Assembly: GCA_001600635.1 (NCBI GenBank)
Contig: BCKL01000016.1
Span: 486,449 to 550,448, forward strand
DNA: 64,000 nucleotides
Origin: Leucosporidium creatinivorum
Lineage: Eukaryota > Basidiomycota > Microbotryomycetes > Leucosporidiales > Leucosporidiaceae
Reading direction: 5' to 3'
In this document: piece by piece, positions 23,074 to 35,054 of the stretch
How the letters are laid out: each line of letters opens with the position of its first letter
Numbering within the stretch: position 1 is the stretch's first letter
Made by a program: the position numbers and the translations under genes
Notes under the pieces: generated by a model
What the model was told of the DNA's origin: nothing
The model's database searches: none
The model's input: the letters and a program-made list of their open reading frames with translations, nothing else

Positions 23074-25676
23074 CTACCCTCTCAGCTCAATCATCCTCGC
23101 CCTCCTCTCCTCCTCCTCCACCTCCAGCCCCTCCTTGAAGCTCGAAGCCTCCGACTCAGCCCTCGGCTTAGCCTCGACCGAAGCAGCGAGCTCTCGGTCT
23201 GCAAGTGCATACCGAGCGTCGTCTCGGTTAGCAAACCACGCGACGACCTGAGTGAAGAGTATCTGAGAGAAGGTGATGACGGCGGAGAAGATGAAGCCTT
23301 TCTTGAAGCGAGGGGCCTCTGCGAAGGTGGGGAGAGGGTCAGCTCGGGGTTGAGAGGATCTGAAGGGGAGAGACGCACCGACGGTGGGGTAGGTGAGTAG
23401 ACCGATGAAGGCAGTGGATGCTTGAGCGACAGTGTTCATGACGATGAGGCTGCGACGAGTAGGCGGGTCAGCGATCAGCTCGGCATTGAACAGGTCGAGA
23501 GTTGTAAAGTAAAGCTCGGAACGTACACGATGACACGCTCCTTCGGATCACGACGAAGGATCGCATTGCTCCATCCGTAAAGAGAGCTGGACTGGGCGTT
23601 GGTCCACGCCAGTAAGTTGTAGCCAACAAAGAGAGCGGCGGTGTTGCCCGTGCCGCTGGCCTGCGAGGGGGTTCGGGGTCAGCAACAGGCTCATGTAGAA
23701 ATGGAAGCGGAAGAGAGAATACACACCAAGATGAGAATCCCAATGAGGAGGAAGGTGTTGCAGCCGGTTATGGCGAGCCTCGGCGAACGAAGGAGGTCCT
23801 GCGAAGTGGTGTCGATGGTCAACACGATGCTCTATGTTGCTCAGTAGCTCGATCTAGAGCTGTGAGACGTACTGCTGAAAAGTTGGTGATAATGGTGAAG
23901 CTGTGAGGAGGGCAGGATAGCGTCAGTCAGTGGCGGGAATCGACCTCGGCGCAGAGGCTTGAGAGGCGAAGGAGGGCAAGCGTGAAGCGGAAGACAGCTT
24001 ACGGTATACCCAGTGCGGAAGCAGTGACAGAGAGATCGTTGACCTTGGGAAGGCTGGTCGGGTACATGTGCTTGAGCCAGAGGAGGTAGGAGGCTGTCGG
24101 CAGAAGAGAAAGGCCGAGAGATGAGGCTCAGCTTTGTGCTCGAAGCGGAGGGAGAGATGGGCGACTAGACCTACAAGAGTTGGGTCCGCAGTTCCAGAAC
24201 AGGATGTCCCTGTATCGAGGCAAGAGGTCAGCTCCAAGCTGCTCGGCGAAGGCGACGAGAGCAGCGAACCAGAACGTGAGGACGTAGATTTTCCATCCTT
24301 TCAAAACCTTGCTAAAATCCTTCAAAGAGAAGGCGAGCACCTCGGACGTGTGCCCTACGCGCGCGAGCCGATCTTTGGCGAGCTGGATCTCCTCCTTCGA
24401 GATGAAGAATGAGTGGCCTGCGGGGGTCGGTAGAGGATCAGCGGCTGATTGAGAAATGGAAGAGATAGCTTACACTTGTCTGGTGTACCGGGCCAGAGGA
24501 GGTAGCCCACGAGTCCAAGAGGGATCGAGATGATGGCTGCAAGACGAATCGCCGAGGTCAGCGCCAACTCGTAGAGAGTGAGATAGAAAGCGGTGTGAGA
24601 TATAGACTAGCCGTTTATGATGAACTGCGACGAGTGGAGAGAAGGAGGGATAGGAACAGAATCAGTACCGTTGCTCGTCCAGGCTTGACCTCAGCGACCC
24701 CGAACACCACGCCGAGGGTCAGACTCACCATCCACCGCCACGCCGCGAGTCCAAGATGCCCATCTAAGCCCCTCAGCGTCGCCGACTGCAGCAGCCCCGA
24801 AGTCAATGTGCCGAGGTAAAGCCCAAGGTAGAAGATTCCTCCTCGCCGAGCAATCTCGTCCTTTCTATACCACGACCCGAGGACCCAATGGACCGCAGGA
24901 AAGAACGCGGCTTCGAAACATCCTACGAGAAAGCGGTAGGCGATCATCTCGCCGTAGCTCTGCGTGCGGTATTGCAGGAGGGTCATGATGCCCCAGCCGA
25001 TGTCGAGGGTTGGGACCACGATGTTCATTGGGATCTGCGTGGGAGGGCTTGTCAGCTGGCGAAGGTACTGGATAGCGTGTGGTGCTCACCTTGACAAAGA
25101 TCCAGATGAAAGGAAGCTGCATGACGGCCGCTCCGACGATGTCTACGACGGCGAAGGCAGATCAGCTCGGCTCTCTCCGGACCAACAGCGACCTGAGCAC
25201 TCACAGACGGTCTGAAACTGCACCAGCTCGTTTCCATGGAAGCCCAGCTCCTCACTCATGCCGCTGACGTACTGCAGAGGGCGTAAGGTGGAGGGTCAGC
25301 GGTCGGCGGCGCCGGTCGACATTGGCGCGGAGGAGAGAGGGTGGACCTACAGCGTTCGAGATGTTGGTCTGGTCAAGGTATTTGCACCAGTAGACGGCTA
25401 CCGAGAAGAGTACGATCAACGCGTCGAGCTTCATGCTGTAGAGGCATTGACTCAGCTCGGCGTTGGACTCGGAGCAAGGGGAAGGGCAGCAATGGCCTCG
25501 CGAGGTATCAGCAGCACTCACATCAATCGGCGCTCGGCGGGCGTATCATACTTGGAGAACCACTGGTACCAGTGTCGATCTTCCTCGTCGATGAGCTGCT
25601 GAGGCGCCTTGACGGGCTCGACGGTCGAGCTGACGCCAACGAGTCCTTCCTCCTTAAGTTTGTCGGCCAGGGACAT
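23074..25676 (-). CDS. MFS transporter, allantoate/anion:cation symporter (Dal5-like) family
   Basis: Roughly a dozen exons encode about 500 residues with 12 predicted helices. The start at 25676 gives MSLADKLKEEGLVGV. Typical sequences are LDALIVLFSVAVYWCKYLDQ followed by TNISNAYVSGM, IVVPTLDIGWGIMTLL, AYRFLVGCFEAAFFPAVHW, SWYRKDEIARRGGIFYLGL, FWNCGPNSSSYLLWLKHMYP and LAWTNAQSSSLYGWSNAILR. The SWYRKDE.A.R motif marks the Dal5/pantothenate-type symporters of the plasma membrane, which carry small organic anions or vitamins. The exact substrate cannot be told. One exon is only 13 nt and is followed by a probable GC-AG intron. The C-terminus is a charged Glu/Arg-rich tail. Confidence 0.88.
24612..24624 (-). 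other. 13-nt microexon of the MFS transporter
   Basis: Thirteen bases after a GTCGCAG acceptor, followed by GCTAGT. They read FIIN plus the first base of Ala and join WRWM to AIISIPLGLVG, the expected helix of this family. The downstream intron would start with GC rather than GT. Confidence 0.65.
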
Positions 25677-26602
25677 GGTGGTTGGTTGCTCGAATGGATG
25701 AAGAGGATAAGGTGCAAGTCGCGAGCTCAGAGTGCGCGAGCGCGTGTCGCATCGTCGAGAGCACGCCTCGGCGGTCCTGCCTTGCGAGCCGAGATGGTGA
25801 AATCGAGGAGGTCGAGGGGTGACGCTTAGGCAGAAGACTCGTTTGCGCTAGTCCTAGGTTGGTTTCAGTGCCGAGATTGACCTGGAGAAGCTCGGCCGTG
25901 AGATTTGCGAGCGCGCGAGTGCAGAGAGGATGGCGTTTAAGGGGAGCGCCGAGCACGAATCCTGCAGGTCGGCCTGTGGTGGGGGAAGTCGAGCAGGAGA
26001 GTACAAGTGGCGATCTGTGGCCTTCATTCATATGCAAGTTGATCCTGCGCCGAGGTCGTCTTGCAGCTCGAGGTTGAGCACGTCGCCTGCTCGCCGCGAG
26101 CTTCTCGAAGCAAGGCGTCGGCTGCGAGAGAGCAGTAGCAGCACAATCGAGCCATATCCTGTCCTGTAGGCGTTGACTGGCGACGAGCGATGACTTGAAC
26201 AAGGAATTGGCGAGAGGCAAGCTCCGACGTTCCGACAGCTCTCTGCTCCTCCTTCGCTATCTCGTATTCTCTCAAGACGAGTCCTTGAAGCAGGAACAGC
26301 TTCCGAGAAGACCTATTTGCATGTAACAGAGCCTGCTAGCTTCCCAGTGCAGCCTGCAACAAGGGAGAGGCGCCGATACGAACGCCGAGAGCTGTGTCGA
26401 GCCTCATAGCTCGGCTGCAGATGCGAAGCAGTCTCGTATCGACTTCCAAGCTCTATGATGTTCTCTTCGGCCGCTACTTGACTGCAGCAAGCCCCTTTTC
26501 GGGTCGGGCTCCCGCCTCGAGCCTCGTGCGGCTGCTCTTCTCCCTCCTCCCTCTTCACATCGCGCATCTCGTCTCTCGCCCAACCGCACCAGCAAGTACA
26601 GG
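25677..26602. promoter_or_regulatory. Divergent promoter, MFS transporter / inositol phosphatase
   Basis: 926 bp between two start codons on opposite strands. No motif-bearing frame is present; both upstream regions must lie here. Confidence 0.5.
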
Positions 26603-28185
26603 ATGGAAAGACTCGACCTACAGGAGCTGCACACGTTCGCCGCGACTCTCGCTATCGACGCCGGCTCCTACCTTCGAGAGCAAGCACTCGCTCGGGCTTC
26701 TCGCAACCCCGCTAATGGTCAGCACTACGACCTTGAGCTGGAGATCAAGGAAAACTCGTCGGATCTGCTTACCAAGGTCGATTTGCACTGTGAGGCGTTG
26801 ATCTCGGGAGCGATTCAGAAGCGTTTCCCCGACCACAAGTGAGCTCCTCGTTCCTCCGTCTGGAGCGCGTTGCAGTGGTCTGCGATGTACCGGACCTCCT
26901 CGCTTTCGCCTGTAGCCACCGCTGTGCTCTCACGACTCGTCGAGGCTAGCAAGCGGAGCAGGCGGAGGCGACACCTGCTCTCGAGTCAATGGGCGCTGAC
27001 GAGCGCTGTACCCCTCCCTAAAGGATCATCGGAGAGGAAAGCTACTCTGCTGGACAGGACAAGCGGTTCCTGCTTACTGATGTGAGTACCAAGCTACTCG
27101 GCGGCGATGGCGAGGGCTGGAGTGGGGTAGCGGGGTGGAGCCTGTAGGAGAGCCGCAGAGCTCGAGTTGACCTCCCCTGAATCACTTCACAGGATCCTAC
27201 ATGGATCATCGACCCCCTGGACGGTGTGAGTGTCTCCATACTGCGCGTCAAAGTCGACTTCGCTGACCTCTCGGCCGTCGCAGACCGTCAATTTCGTCCA
27301 TCTCTTCCCTACATGCTGCGTATCAGTTGGATTTTGCGTCAAGTAAGCCATCCGAGTAACGAGATAGCTCCCAGTGGCTAAACTCGATCCTCCCACAGCA
27401 AGAAGCCCGTCGCCGGAGCCATCTTTGCTCCCCTCCTGAACGGCCTCCACCCTACCAACGCCTCGGGCTCTCTATACTCCGCCGCCGAAGGTCTCGGATC
27501 ATGGTCTACCCCCATATCGTTCCCCTTCGACCCCTCCGTCCTCACTCCCCCGTCGACCTCCTCCTCGGCCTCCCCTCCAGTCCCCTTTCACCACGCCGTC
27601 CCTCTGCCATATCTCCCTCCTCAGCCCATACCTGAGGATGCACCTAAGGGCTGCTTATTCTTGGCCGAATGGGGCAAAGCTCGCTCGGATGCGCCCAACA
27701 GCAACTTGACGAAGAAGGTCAACACGCTGTGGAACATGGCGGCCGAGATTGGAGGGAGGGGAGGCAAGGGAGGCATGGTGCATGGGATGAGGAGTCTTGG
27801 AAGTGCGGCGCTGGATATGGTGTATGTCGCGACGGGAGCGGTGGACATCTTTTGGGAGGGTGGATGCTGGGAATGGGTGAGTTCCATCTCTCGGCGTTTC
27901 GGCGAGCGGCTCGTTGATCGTGCCCCTTTCTCTTCACTCGAACAGGACGTCTGCGCCGGTACTATCATCGTCACCGAAGCCGGCGGACGTGTCGTGCCTT
28001 CTCAACCACCCGCCTTCCTCCAAGACGGCGATACCATCCCCGATGCCGACCTCGGCTCGCGGCTGTATCTCGCCATCCGTCCTTGTTGCTCAACCGAGAA
28101 CGAGACAGCGACCGAGGCGCAGGATAGGCTCATCAAGGAGGTGTGGAGGAGGTGCGAGAATTTAGATTATGTCAGGCCGAAGTAG
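26603..28185 (+). CDS. Inositol monophosphatase-family phosphatase
   Basis: Six exons, about 390 residues, start at 26603 (MERLDLQELHTFA). Metal-site motifs are all present: SSDLLTKVDLHCE, IIGEES, WIIDPLDGTVNFVHLFPTCC, and WEGGCWEWDVCAGTIIVTEA across an intron. These define Mg-dependent, Li-sensitive phosphatases that dephosphorylate inositol 1-phosphate or related sugar phosphates; fungal QutG-type proteins belong here too. An insert of about 70 residues rich in Ser and Pro (27460-27640) is longer than in bacterial or human enzymes. The end, RRCENLDYVRPK, is clean. Introns follow the usual GTGAGT/CAG pattern. The exact substrate is uncertain. Confidence 0.9.
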
Positions 28186-28337
28186 AGCGTCGGGGGAGGT
28201 TAAGTTTCGGTGAAGCTGCTAGAGTAGGCGGGAGTCACGAACGATCATCCAGCAACAAGCAGTATTATCAACACGTCTCGCGTCACGCTTCGAGGGTCAA
28301 GGCATGCCGGCAGACACGTCGCCTTCAACAAGCTGTG

Positions 28338-28508
28338 GCTGCGCCGAGCAATGTTCTCCGGGCGGTCGGTGTATACATCTCGGTGCGCTTTGTTGGGGTG
28401 AAGGAGGTGCAGGAGATGTCAAAGGGGCGGGAGAGGGACATCGAAGAGAGAGAGAAGAGGGTAGAGCGAGCCGAGCGGGAGTTGAACTTGGAGAAGAGGG
28501 CTGATTAG
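28338..28508 (+). pseudogene. C-terminal fragment of the dispersed membrane-protein family
   Basis: About 57 codons ending at 28508 read APSNVLRAVGVYISVRFVGVK, then a charged helix EEREKRVERAEREL. This matches the C-terminus of the copy at 38240-39867 on the other strand (APISLLKAVGLDVSVRLAGVK, then ELERRVAKAE). No membrane segments are seen upstream, so it is a relic on the opposite strand to the other copies. Confidence 0.6.
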
Positions 28509-28605
28509 GGTCTAGTTCGGGCTTAGTGGCATAGTTCGAGAGCTGAGAATAGTAGGGCCATTAGTGTTGATCTCAGGGGAGCAGTGCTCTAGACAGCGAG
28601 GAGCT

Positions 28606-29652
28606 GCTGGAGCGGCTCGACAGCGACCGCCGAAAGAGCAGGCCCTTCACCGAGGTTCGCCAGAACTCTCTCGCTAAGGCAGAGAACGGCCTGCGAAGCT
28701 TCTTCGAATACAGGAGACATATTAGAGCCGACGTACTAGTCATGCTCTCAGGCGAGCGCAGACTCCAAGGAGCAGGAGGAAGAGCGACAGCCTCGGCGCC
28801 TTCCCGGAGCCTATCGCGAGAGCAGTAGGAGGTCTGATTGGGCGAAAGGGAGAGCTGATGGGTCGCGTGTGAAGCTGTAACTTTGCTCGACCGCCTTCAG
28901 CCACTTTGAGAGCATCGTCTCGAGCATGCACCCACTCGAGCTTGGGGCGCCTTGCCCGAGCCTCAGCGAGCTCGAGCCGTCTCTTGCTTTCCTGCCACAA
29001 CCTCGTTCCCGCGACTCTCTCGCTGCTTCTCGGTGAGTACCAGCGGCTAAAACAGAGCAGTGCAGAGCACACAGCTTACACTACTCTGCACCACAGCCAT
29101 GCCCATCCCCGCCATCCCGCCCGAGCTCGTCGAAGCGATCCTGCGCGAGCTGCCTCCCTCCGACGATTCGACCATCCCGACTCTTCTCGCCTGCACCCTC
29201 GTCTCACAAAGCTTCTACTCGATCGCTACACAGGACTCGCTCTGGTCCCCCAACGCTCGCAGCTGCTGGACGTTCGGACGAGTGCCAACTTATGCTCGCC
29301 TCTCGAACGAGGAGGATCAGCAGGAGATGAGGCTCGCTTTCCCCGAGGAGCAGCACAGTCGCAAGAGTATTCTCGAGCGCATCGCTGCTCGTCCTACCAT
29401 CAAGCGCATCCTCACTCGTCACCTCGAAGCTCTCCTCGCCGAGCCGTCCAACAAGATTCCTCACGTCCTCGCCATCGTCGAGCTCGGAGAGACCAACGCC
29501 ATGCCCTTCCTCGACGAGCTCGCGTTCATGGAGGACGATGGAAGCTACCCCGGTGACTGGCTCGCGAGGAGGTACTGGGCGAGGCAAGCCCGCGGCGCCA
29601 TCTCGAGGAGGAAAGCCATCGCCGCCTGGAAGCGTATCGGCGAGGGCTGGGA
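28606..29652 (+). repeat. Left arm of the F-box inverted repeat
   Basis: Matches the reverse complement of 34501-35544. The inner two thirds (about 28906-29556) give identical translations in two frames, so the DNA is essentially identical. The outer 300 bp differ by scattered substitutions and a 3-bp indel. The arm covers the promoter, 5' UTR and most of exon 1 of the F-box gene. Confidence 0.9.
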
Positions 29653-31379
29653 TGGCACCGAGGCGTTCCATAACGGAATATACGCCTTCGACGCTTTTCA
29701 TGGCGAGCAGAATTTCGATGAGGTGAGCTGCTCTCTCGTGCTCGCGCCAGTCGGAAAGCTGACCTTGACGTCCGGTGCAGCTCGAAGGGTACATCGACTT
29801 CTACGCGAGATACATCTCGGATGTAGTTACTTCCGTGCGCAAGAAACAGGAGACCTCGAACGATCCCAAATGGCACTCGGTAGCCCAACTCGGCGCAACC
29901 CTCGGCGAAATCCTTTTCCACCGCGCCTTCAAGCTCCACGTCCTTCCTCCGGAGGACTTCTTCGTCGGTCTTGATCAGGTGGGTTGACAGCCATCTCCAG
30001 CTTCTGCTCAGCGGTGTGCTGATTCCAGGCATCGCAGGTCTTCCCATACGCCGTGTTCAGCCGCCTCCGCGACCTCCATCTGCACGGGCCCGGCTTCGAC
30101 CTCGAGGCGTACTTCAAGACCACGCTACTCGGTCTTCCCATAATCTACGTCGCCATTGTCTGCGCTGCAGCCCAACGCCAGAACGACATCTTGGTCCGCC
30201 CGGTTCAGCTTCCAGGCTTCGAAACCCTGGTCGCCGTCGCCTGGAAGTCACTCGACACCAAGCCTGTTCCGCCCGAAAAATGGAGCTGCATCTCGTTCAT
30301 GGACGGAAGTCTCAACACCTGGGAGGCGCTCCAAGCGCACTACGAGGCCAATTGCCGCTCCTCCAACCTCTCGCTCGGCCGCGTGCAGTCCTTCGCCGTC
30401 AGCTCTGCCCGACCTCTGGTACTTCGAAGGGCTCACACCGCTACGTCACCGAGCTGATGTCAAGCCTCTCAACAGGTTCTCAATCTTGCCGCCACCATCG
30501 CTCAGGTGCTCGCCACAGGCTCTCTCGGAGTAGAGCACCACGACCTTGCGCCTGACGACACCGGCAACGCTCGCTACGCTTCGAGCCTCGCGCACCTCCT
30601 CATCCCTCCTCCTCAACACGAAACTCTCATCCAAGCCCCCCATCAGATCATTGACCTTCAGCAGAGCCTCGAAGCGGTCGTCAGCGTAACCTGCGTTCGC
30701 TACCCTTGGGACGCCGAACTCATCATGCGCGACGTGCTGCCCGGAGTGCAGATCTCGTTGCAGGAGAAGCACGCCTACCTTCAACGGCTGTTGGGCATCA
30801 TGTCGTTCGAGGCCAGAGCGAAGGAGGTCAAGAGGAGGAGCGACTCCAAGCTCACCACAGCGCCGAGGTTCCGAGTCGGCGAGATCATCAGGTGCGCGAC
30901 TACCCAGGGCGGGCAGCAGTTGGGCTTAGTGATTGGATGGGAGGTCACGTACTTTGCTGGTACGTTTGGATGGCAGCGATTCGACCCTACCGCTGACCGC
31001 CTCGTCGTTGCAGTTCGCAAGCCCCAAGATATCGCGGCCGGAGTCGCCGAGATTAGCCTCAAAGAGCACAAGGGCTCGATCAAGTCCTTCGCCTTCAACA
31101 CTGTACGTTCTCTACTGGAGTCTCCGTCGTCTGGCTCGATCTGACTCTCGCCCTGCCTCCGCATCTTCGTCGACGCTACAGCTCGGTCCTCACGGATCCA
31201 TCAGCAGCCTCCTCGACACGTCCAGCCTACAGCCTTGCGACGCTGCCAGCGAGGAGGACATTGACATTCTCACCAAGGTCAAAGACGTCGGCAAGTACTT
31301 CAAGAGGGTCCACTGGAGCGGCGACCGCCCTCGCTTCGTCCTCGCCGATGATCACGCCAAGCTCTACCCTGAGGATTAA
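29099..31379 (+). CDS. FBXO21-like F-box/transglutaminase-like/YccV protein, copy A
   Basis: Six exons (29099-29722, 29781 onward, and further exons to 31379). The F-box is IPAIPPELVEAILRELPPSD. A helical region rich in Arg/Trp follows (LARRYWARQARGAISRRKA), then a degenerate transglutaminase-like part with GLPIIYVAIVCAAAQRQ. The C-terminus has the YccV/hemimethylated-DNA-binding fold: PRFRVGEIIRCATTQ, LGLVIGWEV, then VGKYFKRVHWSGDRPRFVL. This domain order is that of FBXO21, an SCF substrate receptor. The start at 29099 follows a CCACAG that looks like the acceptor of a 5' UTR intron. Its 5' part is almost identical to that of copy B, while the rest has diverged strongly. Confidence 0.82.
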
Positions 31380-31982
31380 GGGACGAAGGACGGTGATCTC
31401 TTAGCTTCCCTGTACTCGCTTTCTCTCCCCGCTTCTCGCAATCCAGACGAGCATACTCGTCAGCCGGCTCTTCACCGAGACACGAGAGAGCAGCAAATGG
31501 CCTCTTCGCAGCATTCGGAGCCGACGTGATTCAGCGGAGGGTAAAGAGTGGAATCCTCTGGAGGATTTCGAGATTCCGGGCGAAGAGCCTGTCGCATTGG
31601 TGAGCGTTTTGGCGACGACAGAGGTGCTCGGCGCAGAGGCGACCGCGGTTCATCGTCGTCGCGAGCCAAAAGGGAGGCTCGAGAGACGCGGCGAGCGACG
31701 GGAGCCCCAGTCTGAAGCTGTGTTGACTCCCTGCGTGCAGCGGAAGCGAGACCTGGAGGTGTCGAGAGGCGCTCGGCGCTTCGGTTTGAGCCAGTCGCCG
31801 CGGGGCGCAGGGAGCTCGTGCTGGATCACAAGAGCTCCCTGATAGCCGTGTACTCTCTCCTCCCTCTCGGCTGTCCCACTGCGCTGCTGTAACGAATTCC
31901 TCTAGTCCTTTGCGTCGCCCTTCCTCCCTGCGCGCTACGCCCTTCCTCCCTGCTCCCCCGCACTGCCTCCGTACAATACCAC
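31380..31982. other. Intergenic, convergent
   Basis: 600 bp between the stop of copy A and the stop of the L34 gene. The open frames have no recognisable content. It should contain both 3' ends. Confidence 0.5.
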
Positions 31983-32363
31983 CTAATGACTCAAGAACTT
32001 CCTTCCCTTGCTCCACCTCCTCTCCAACGTCTTCCTGCCATTCCTCGTCCTCTTACGGCACAAAAAGCCGTGCTTCCTCTTCCTCCTGACCTGCGACGGC
32101 TGGTACTCAGCTCCATAGGTGGCGAAACGAACTTGCTGTCCTCCTGCTGCTCCGGCGAATGGTGAAGGGCCGAGGAGGGAGAGGATGCCGCTAGGACGAG
32201 AGGGGAGCGAGAAAGGCTGCAGGGGAGCGCATTGGCGGAGGGTGGTTCGGAGTAGCGAAGGGCGGGCGGATGAAGGGAGGAGAGAGAGTGGTGTAGGTAG
32301 ACGTGCTACAGGCGCTGCTGTCGGGAGGAGCGAGCGAAGGAGGGAGGATCGAGGGATGCGCAT
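31983..32363 (-). CDS. Mitochondrial ribosomal protein bL34m
   Basis: A single exon of 126 residues. The last 40 residues, from [20 protein letters not shown] to [18 protein letters not shown], are a textbook L34: very basic, with the KR..GF..R..T..GR..L..RR..GR..L motif. The first 80 residues are Arg/Ser/Leu-rich with few acidic residues, as expected for a mitochondrial targeting sequence. L34 is a small protein of the large ribosomal subunit. It sits between the two FBXO21-like genes. Confidence 0.93.
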   Translation of the reverse strand: MRIPRSSLLRSLLPTAAPVARLPTPLSLLPSSARPSLLRTTLRQCAPLQPFSLPSRPSGILSLLGPSPFAGAAGGQQVRFATYGAEYQPSQVRRKRKHGFLCRKRTRNGRKTLERRWSKGRKFLSH

Positions 32364-32769
32364 CTCGCTGGCGGCTGCTCTGCTGGCGAGTTGATGGGGT
32401 GTAGGGGGGTAGATGGGTGCTCTGGTGCAATACGAGCTCTTTTTGATGCCTTAGGATGGCGCGAAAGTCAAGCGAGGAAGGCGTAGGAGCGAGAGCCGGT
32501 TTCCGAGGCGAGCGCGCCTTCGAGTCGGCGAGGGGAAGTGTGTTGAGAGCTGACGGAGGCGCAGAGCGCTGGTGTCGGGACACGTGTATATCTCACTGTT
32601 CAATGAGCATCTCCGAAGCTGCTGAAGCCGCCACAAGACTGCAACAAAGCCACTTCGGCGCTCCTTGGCCTTCGCAACTTCGCCGAGCGGGTCGAATTCG
32701 TATCGTTCCCTGAGTTTCGCGCTCGACTAACAGCGAGTACAGCAAGTCAAAAAGTCTCATTTATGCTCC
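32364..32769. promoter_or_regulatory. Upstream region of the L34 gene
   Basis: 406 bp between the L34 start and the stop of F-box copy B, both on the minus strand. No gene is seen; it is the presumed promoter of the L34 gene. Confidence 0.5.
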
Positions 32770-35054
32770 TCAATCCTCAGGGTAGCGTTTGGCGTGGTCG
32801 TCGGCGAGGAGGAAGCGAGGCGGCTCGGCGTCCCAGTCAACTCGCTTGAAGTACTTGCCGATGTCGTGGAGCTTGATAAAGGGTTTGAGGTCTTCTTTGT
32901 TAAACGATGTACGCGTCTGGAGGTTGGGCATGTCGAGGAAGCGTTCGGTCGCCCCTTGAGAGTCGAGCTGACGAAGCGCCGAGGTGTAAGAGGTCAGCTA
33001 TCCCAGCGCGGGAACAGAGAGAAAGGATGCGCACCAGCTGGTAGAAAAACTGGATCTTGGAGATCTCCCCTGTCCCAAGCCGAAGCGCGCTGAGCAAAGA
33101 AGCGAGATCCGGGTCGTCGATCTCTTCGAGCTTCTCAAGCGTTTCTGCACATGGAAGGGGGGCTCAGCTGGCGTTCAAGGTTGTGGCGGTCTAGCTGGAC
33201 TGACCCTCACTGAAAGAGACGGAAGCCCAGGCAACCAAGAGGTACACGTCGTCTGGAGAATCTCGAATCTCGACGAGCTCGCCCGCTCGAAACCTCGGCG
33301 CCACCGGGACCTCGCTCCTCCTGCAGCCTCGCTCAGCTTCGGCATCGGCAGCCTGCACCTCAAAAAGCCTGCAAGCATACGGATCCTTGATATCCGAAGG
33401 CAGGTCGGAGCGGGGAAGCACATCGCGCATGACGAGCTCGGCGTCCCAAGGATAGCGAGTCTCGACGACGTCGACGACGACAGAAAGGCTAGTCTCAAAG
33501 TCGGTGACCGACTCATCTCGTTCTCCGACGTACTGCCTCTCAGAAGGCTTGATCATGAGGTGCACAAGTCTCGAGGCGTAGTGGCTCGTTCCATCGTCGT
33601 CCATGGAGAGTTGACGAGGGCCGAGTCCGACGATGGTGAGCAGCGCTTGAGAGACGTCGCGGGCGTACTCCGACACCTGTGTAAGATGTGAGTCAGCTTG
33701 TCGGACACGGTCCACAGGAAAGAAGCTTAGCGCACCAAGTCCCGAGTCGGAGTACGAGCAGCAAAAGTATCGAAGTCGAGATTCTTGACGAAAGCGTGGT
33801 CGGCATCACGAAGGTACTGGTAGTGCCGGAGAACAACGGTGGTAGGTATCTGTCCACTGGGGAGAAACGAGATGTAGGATCAGTCCTCGGAAGGGATGCG
33901 CTTGGCGCCTTTCCAAGCGACGGCAACGGCGAGATCCCTCGAAGGAAGCTGCACTGGTCGGAAGAGGATATCGCCTTGCTGCTGGCGCTTGGCGGCCGCG
34001 CAGAACAAAGCACCAAAGACGCTAGGGTGGCCTTTGGCGGTACTATTCGGGTCTGGCGTCCCCGACACCAGCGCCGAGTCTTGACCGTCGAGCTCGCGGA
34101 TTCGGCGGACGATGTCGTGGGGGAGCAGCTACCATGCAAGTCGGTCAACCCTTGCATCGGAAAGAGAGGTACAGCAGTGCTCACTTGATCGGCCCCGACT
34201 GCAAGCTCTGGATCAGATCTTGGAGAGAGCTTGAAGGCTCCTCGAAGCAGGATCATCTCGATGCCTCCGCCAAGCTCATACACGGAGCTAGAGTCGTCGT
34301 CGCCGTATTGAGCCTGTTGACTGATGAAGGGGAATATCGAGCCGAGGAAGAAGGAGAACCACGGAATCTGCTTCTCGACCTTAGCGAAAGGTCAGCGTCG
34401 GCCTATGACATCTCTTCGTTGTTTACTCACCTCGTCAAGGTTCTGCGTACCACGGAAGGCAGCAAATGCGAACAGTCCCTTGTAGAACGCCACCGTCGTG
34501 TCCCAGCCCTCTCCAATGCGCTTCCAGACGGCGACAGCCTTCCGCCTCGAGATGGCGCCTCGGGCTTGCCTCGCCCAGTACCTTCTCGCGAGCCAGTCAC
34601 CGGGGTAGCTTCCATCGTCCTCCATGAACGCGAGCTCGTCGAGGAAGGGCATGGCGTTGGTCTCTCCGAGCTCGACGATGGCGAGGACGTGAGGAATCTT
34701 GTTGGACGGCTCGGCGAGGAGAGCTTCGAGGTGACGAGTGAGGATGCGCTTGATGGTAGGACGAGCAGCGATGCGCTCGAGAATACTCTTGCGACTGTGC
34801 TGCTCCTCGGGGAAAGCGAGCCTCATCTCCTGCTGATCCTCCTCGTTCGAGAGGCGAGCATAAGTTGGCACTCGTCCGAACGTCCAGCAGCTGCGAGCGT
34901 TGGGGGACCAGAGCGAGTCCTGTGTAGCGATCGAGTAGAAGCTTTGTGAGACGAGGGTGCAGGCGAGAAGAGTCGGGATGGTCGAATCGTCGGAGGGAGG
35001 CAGCTCGCGCAGGATCGCTTCGACGAGCTCGGGCGGGATGGCGGGGATGGGCAT
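32770..35054 (-). CDS. FBXO21-like F-box/transglutaminase-like/YccV protein, copy B
   Basis: Paralogue of copy A in mirror orientation. Exon 1, from 35054, is nearly identical to copy A through WKRIGEGWD. Later exons are diverged but collinear: FCAAAKRQQQGDILFRPVQL, RDVSQALLTIVGLGPRQLSM, TRYPWDAELVMRDVLPRSD, PRFRAGELVEIRDS (YccV start) and DIGKYFKRVDWDAEPPRFLL to the stop at 32770. The family role is that of an SCF substrate adaptor with a YccV-type domain. The sharp contrast between a near-identical 5' part and diverged 3' part implies gene conversion or a partial recent duplication on top of an old one. Confidence 0.8.
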
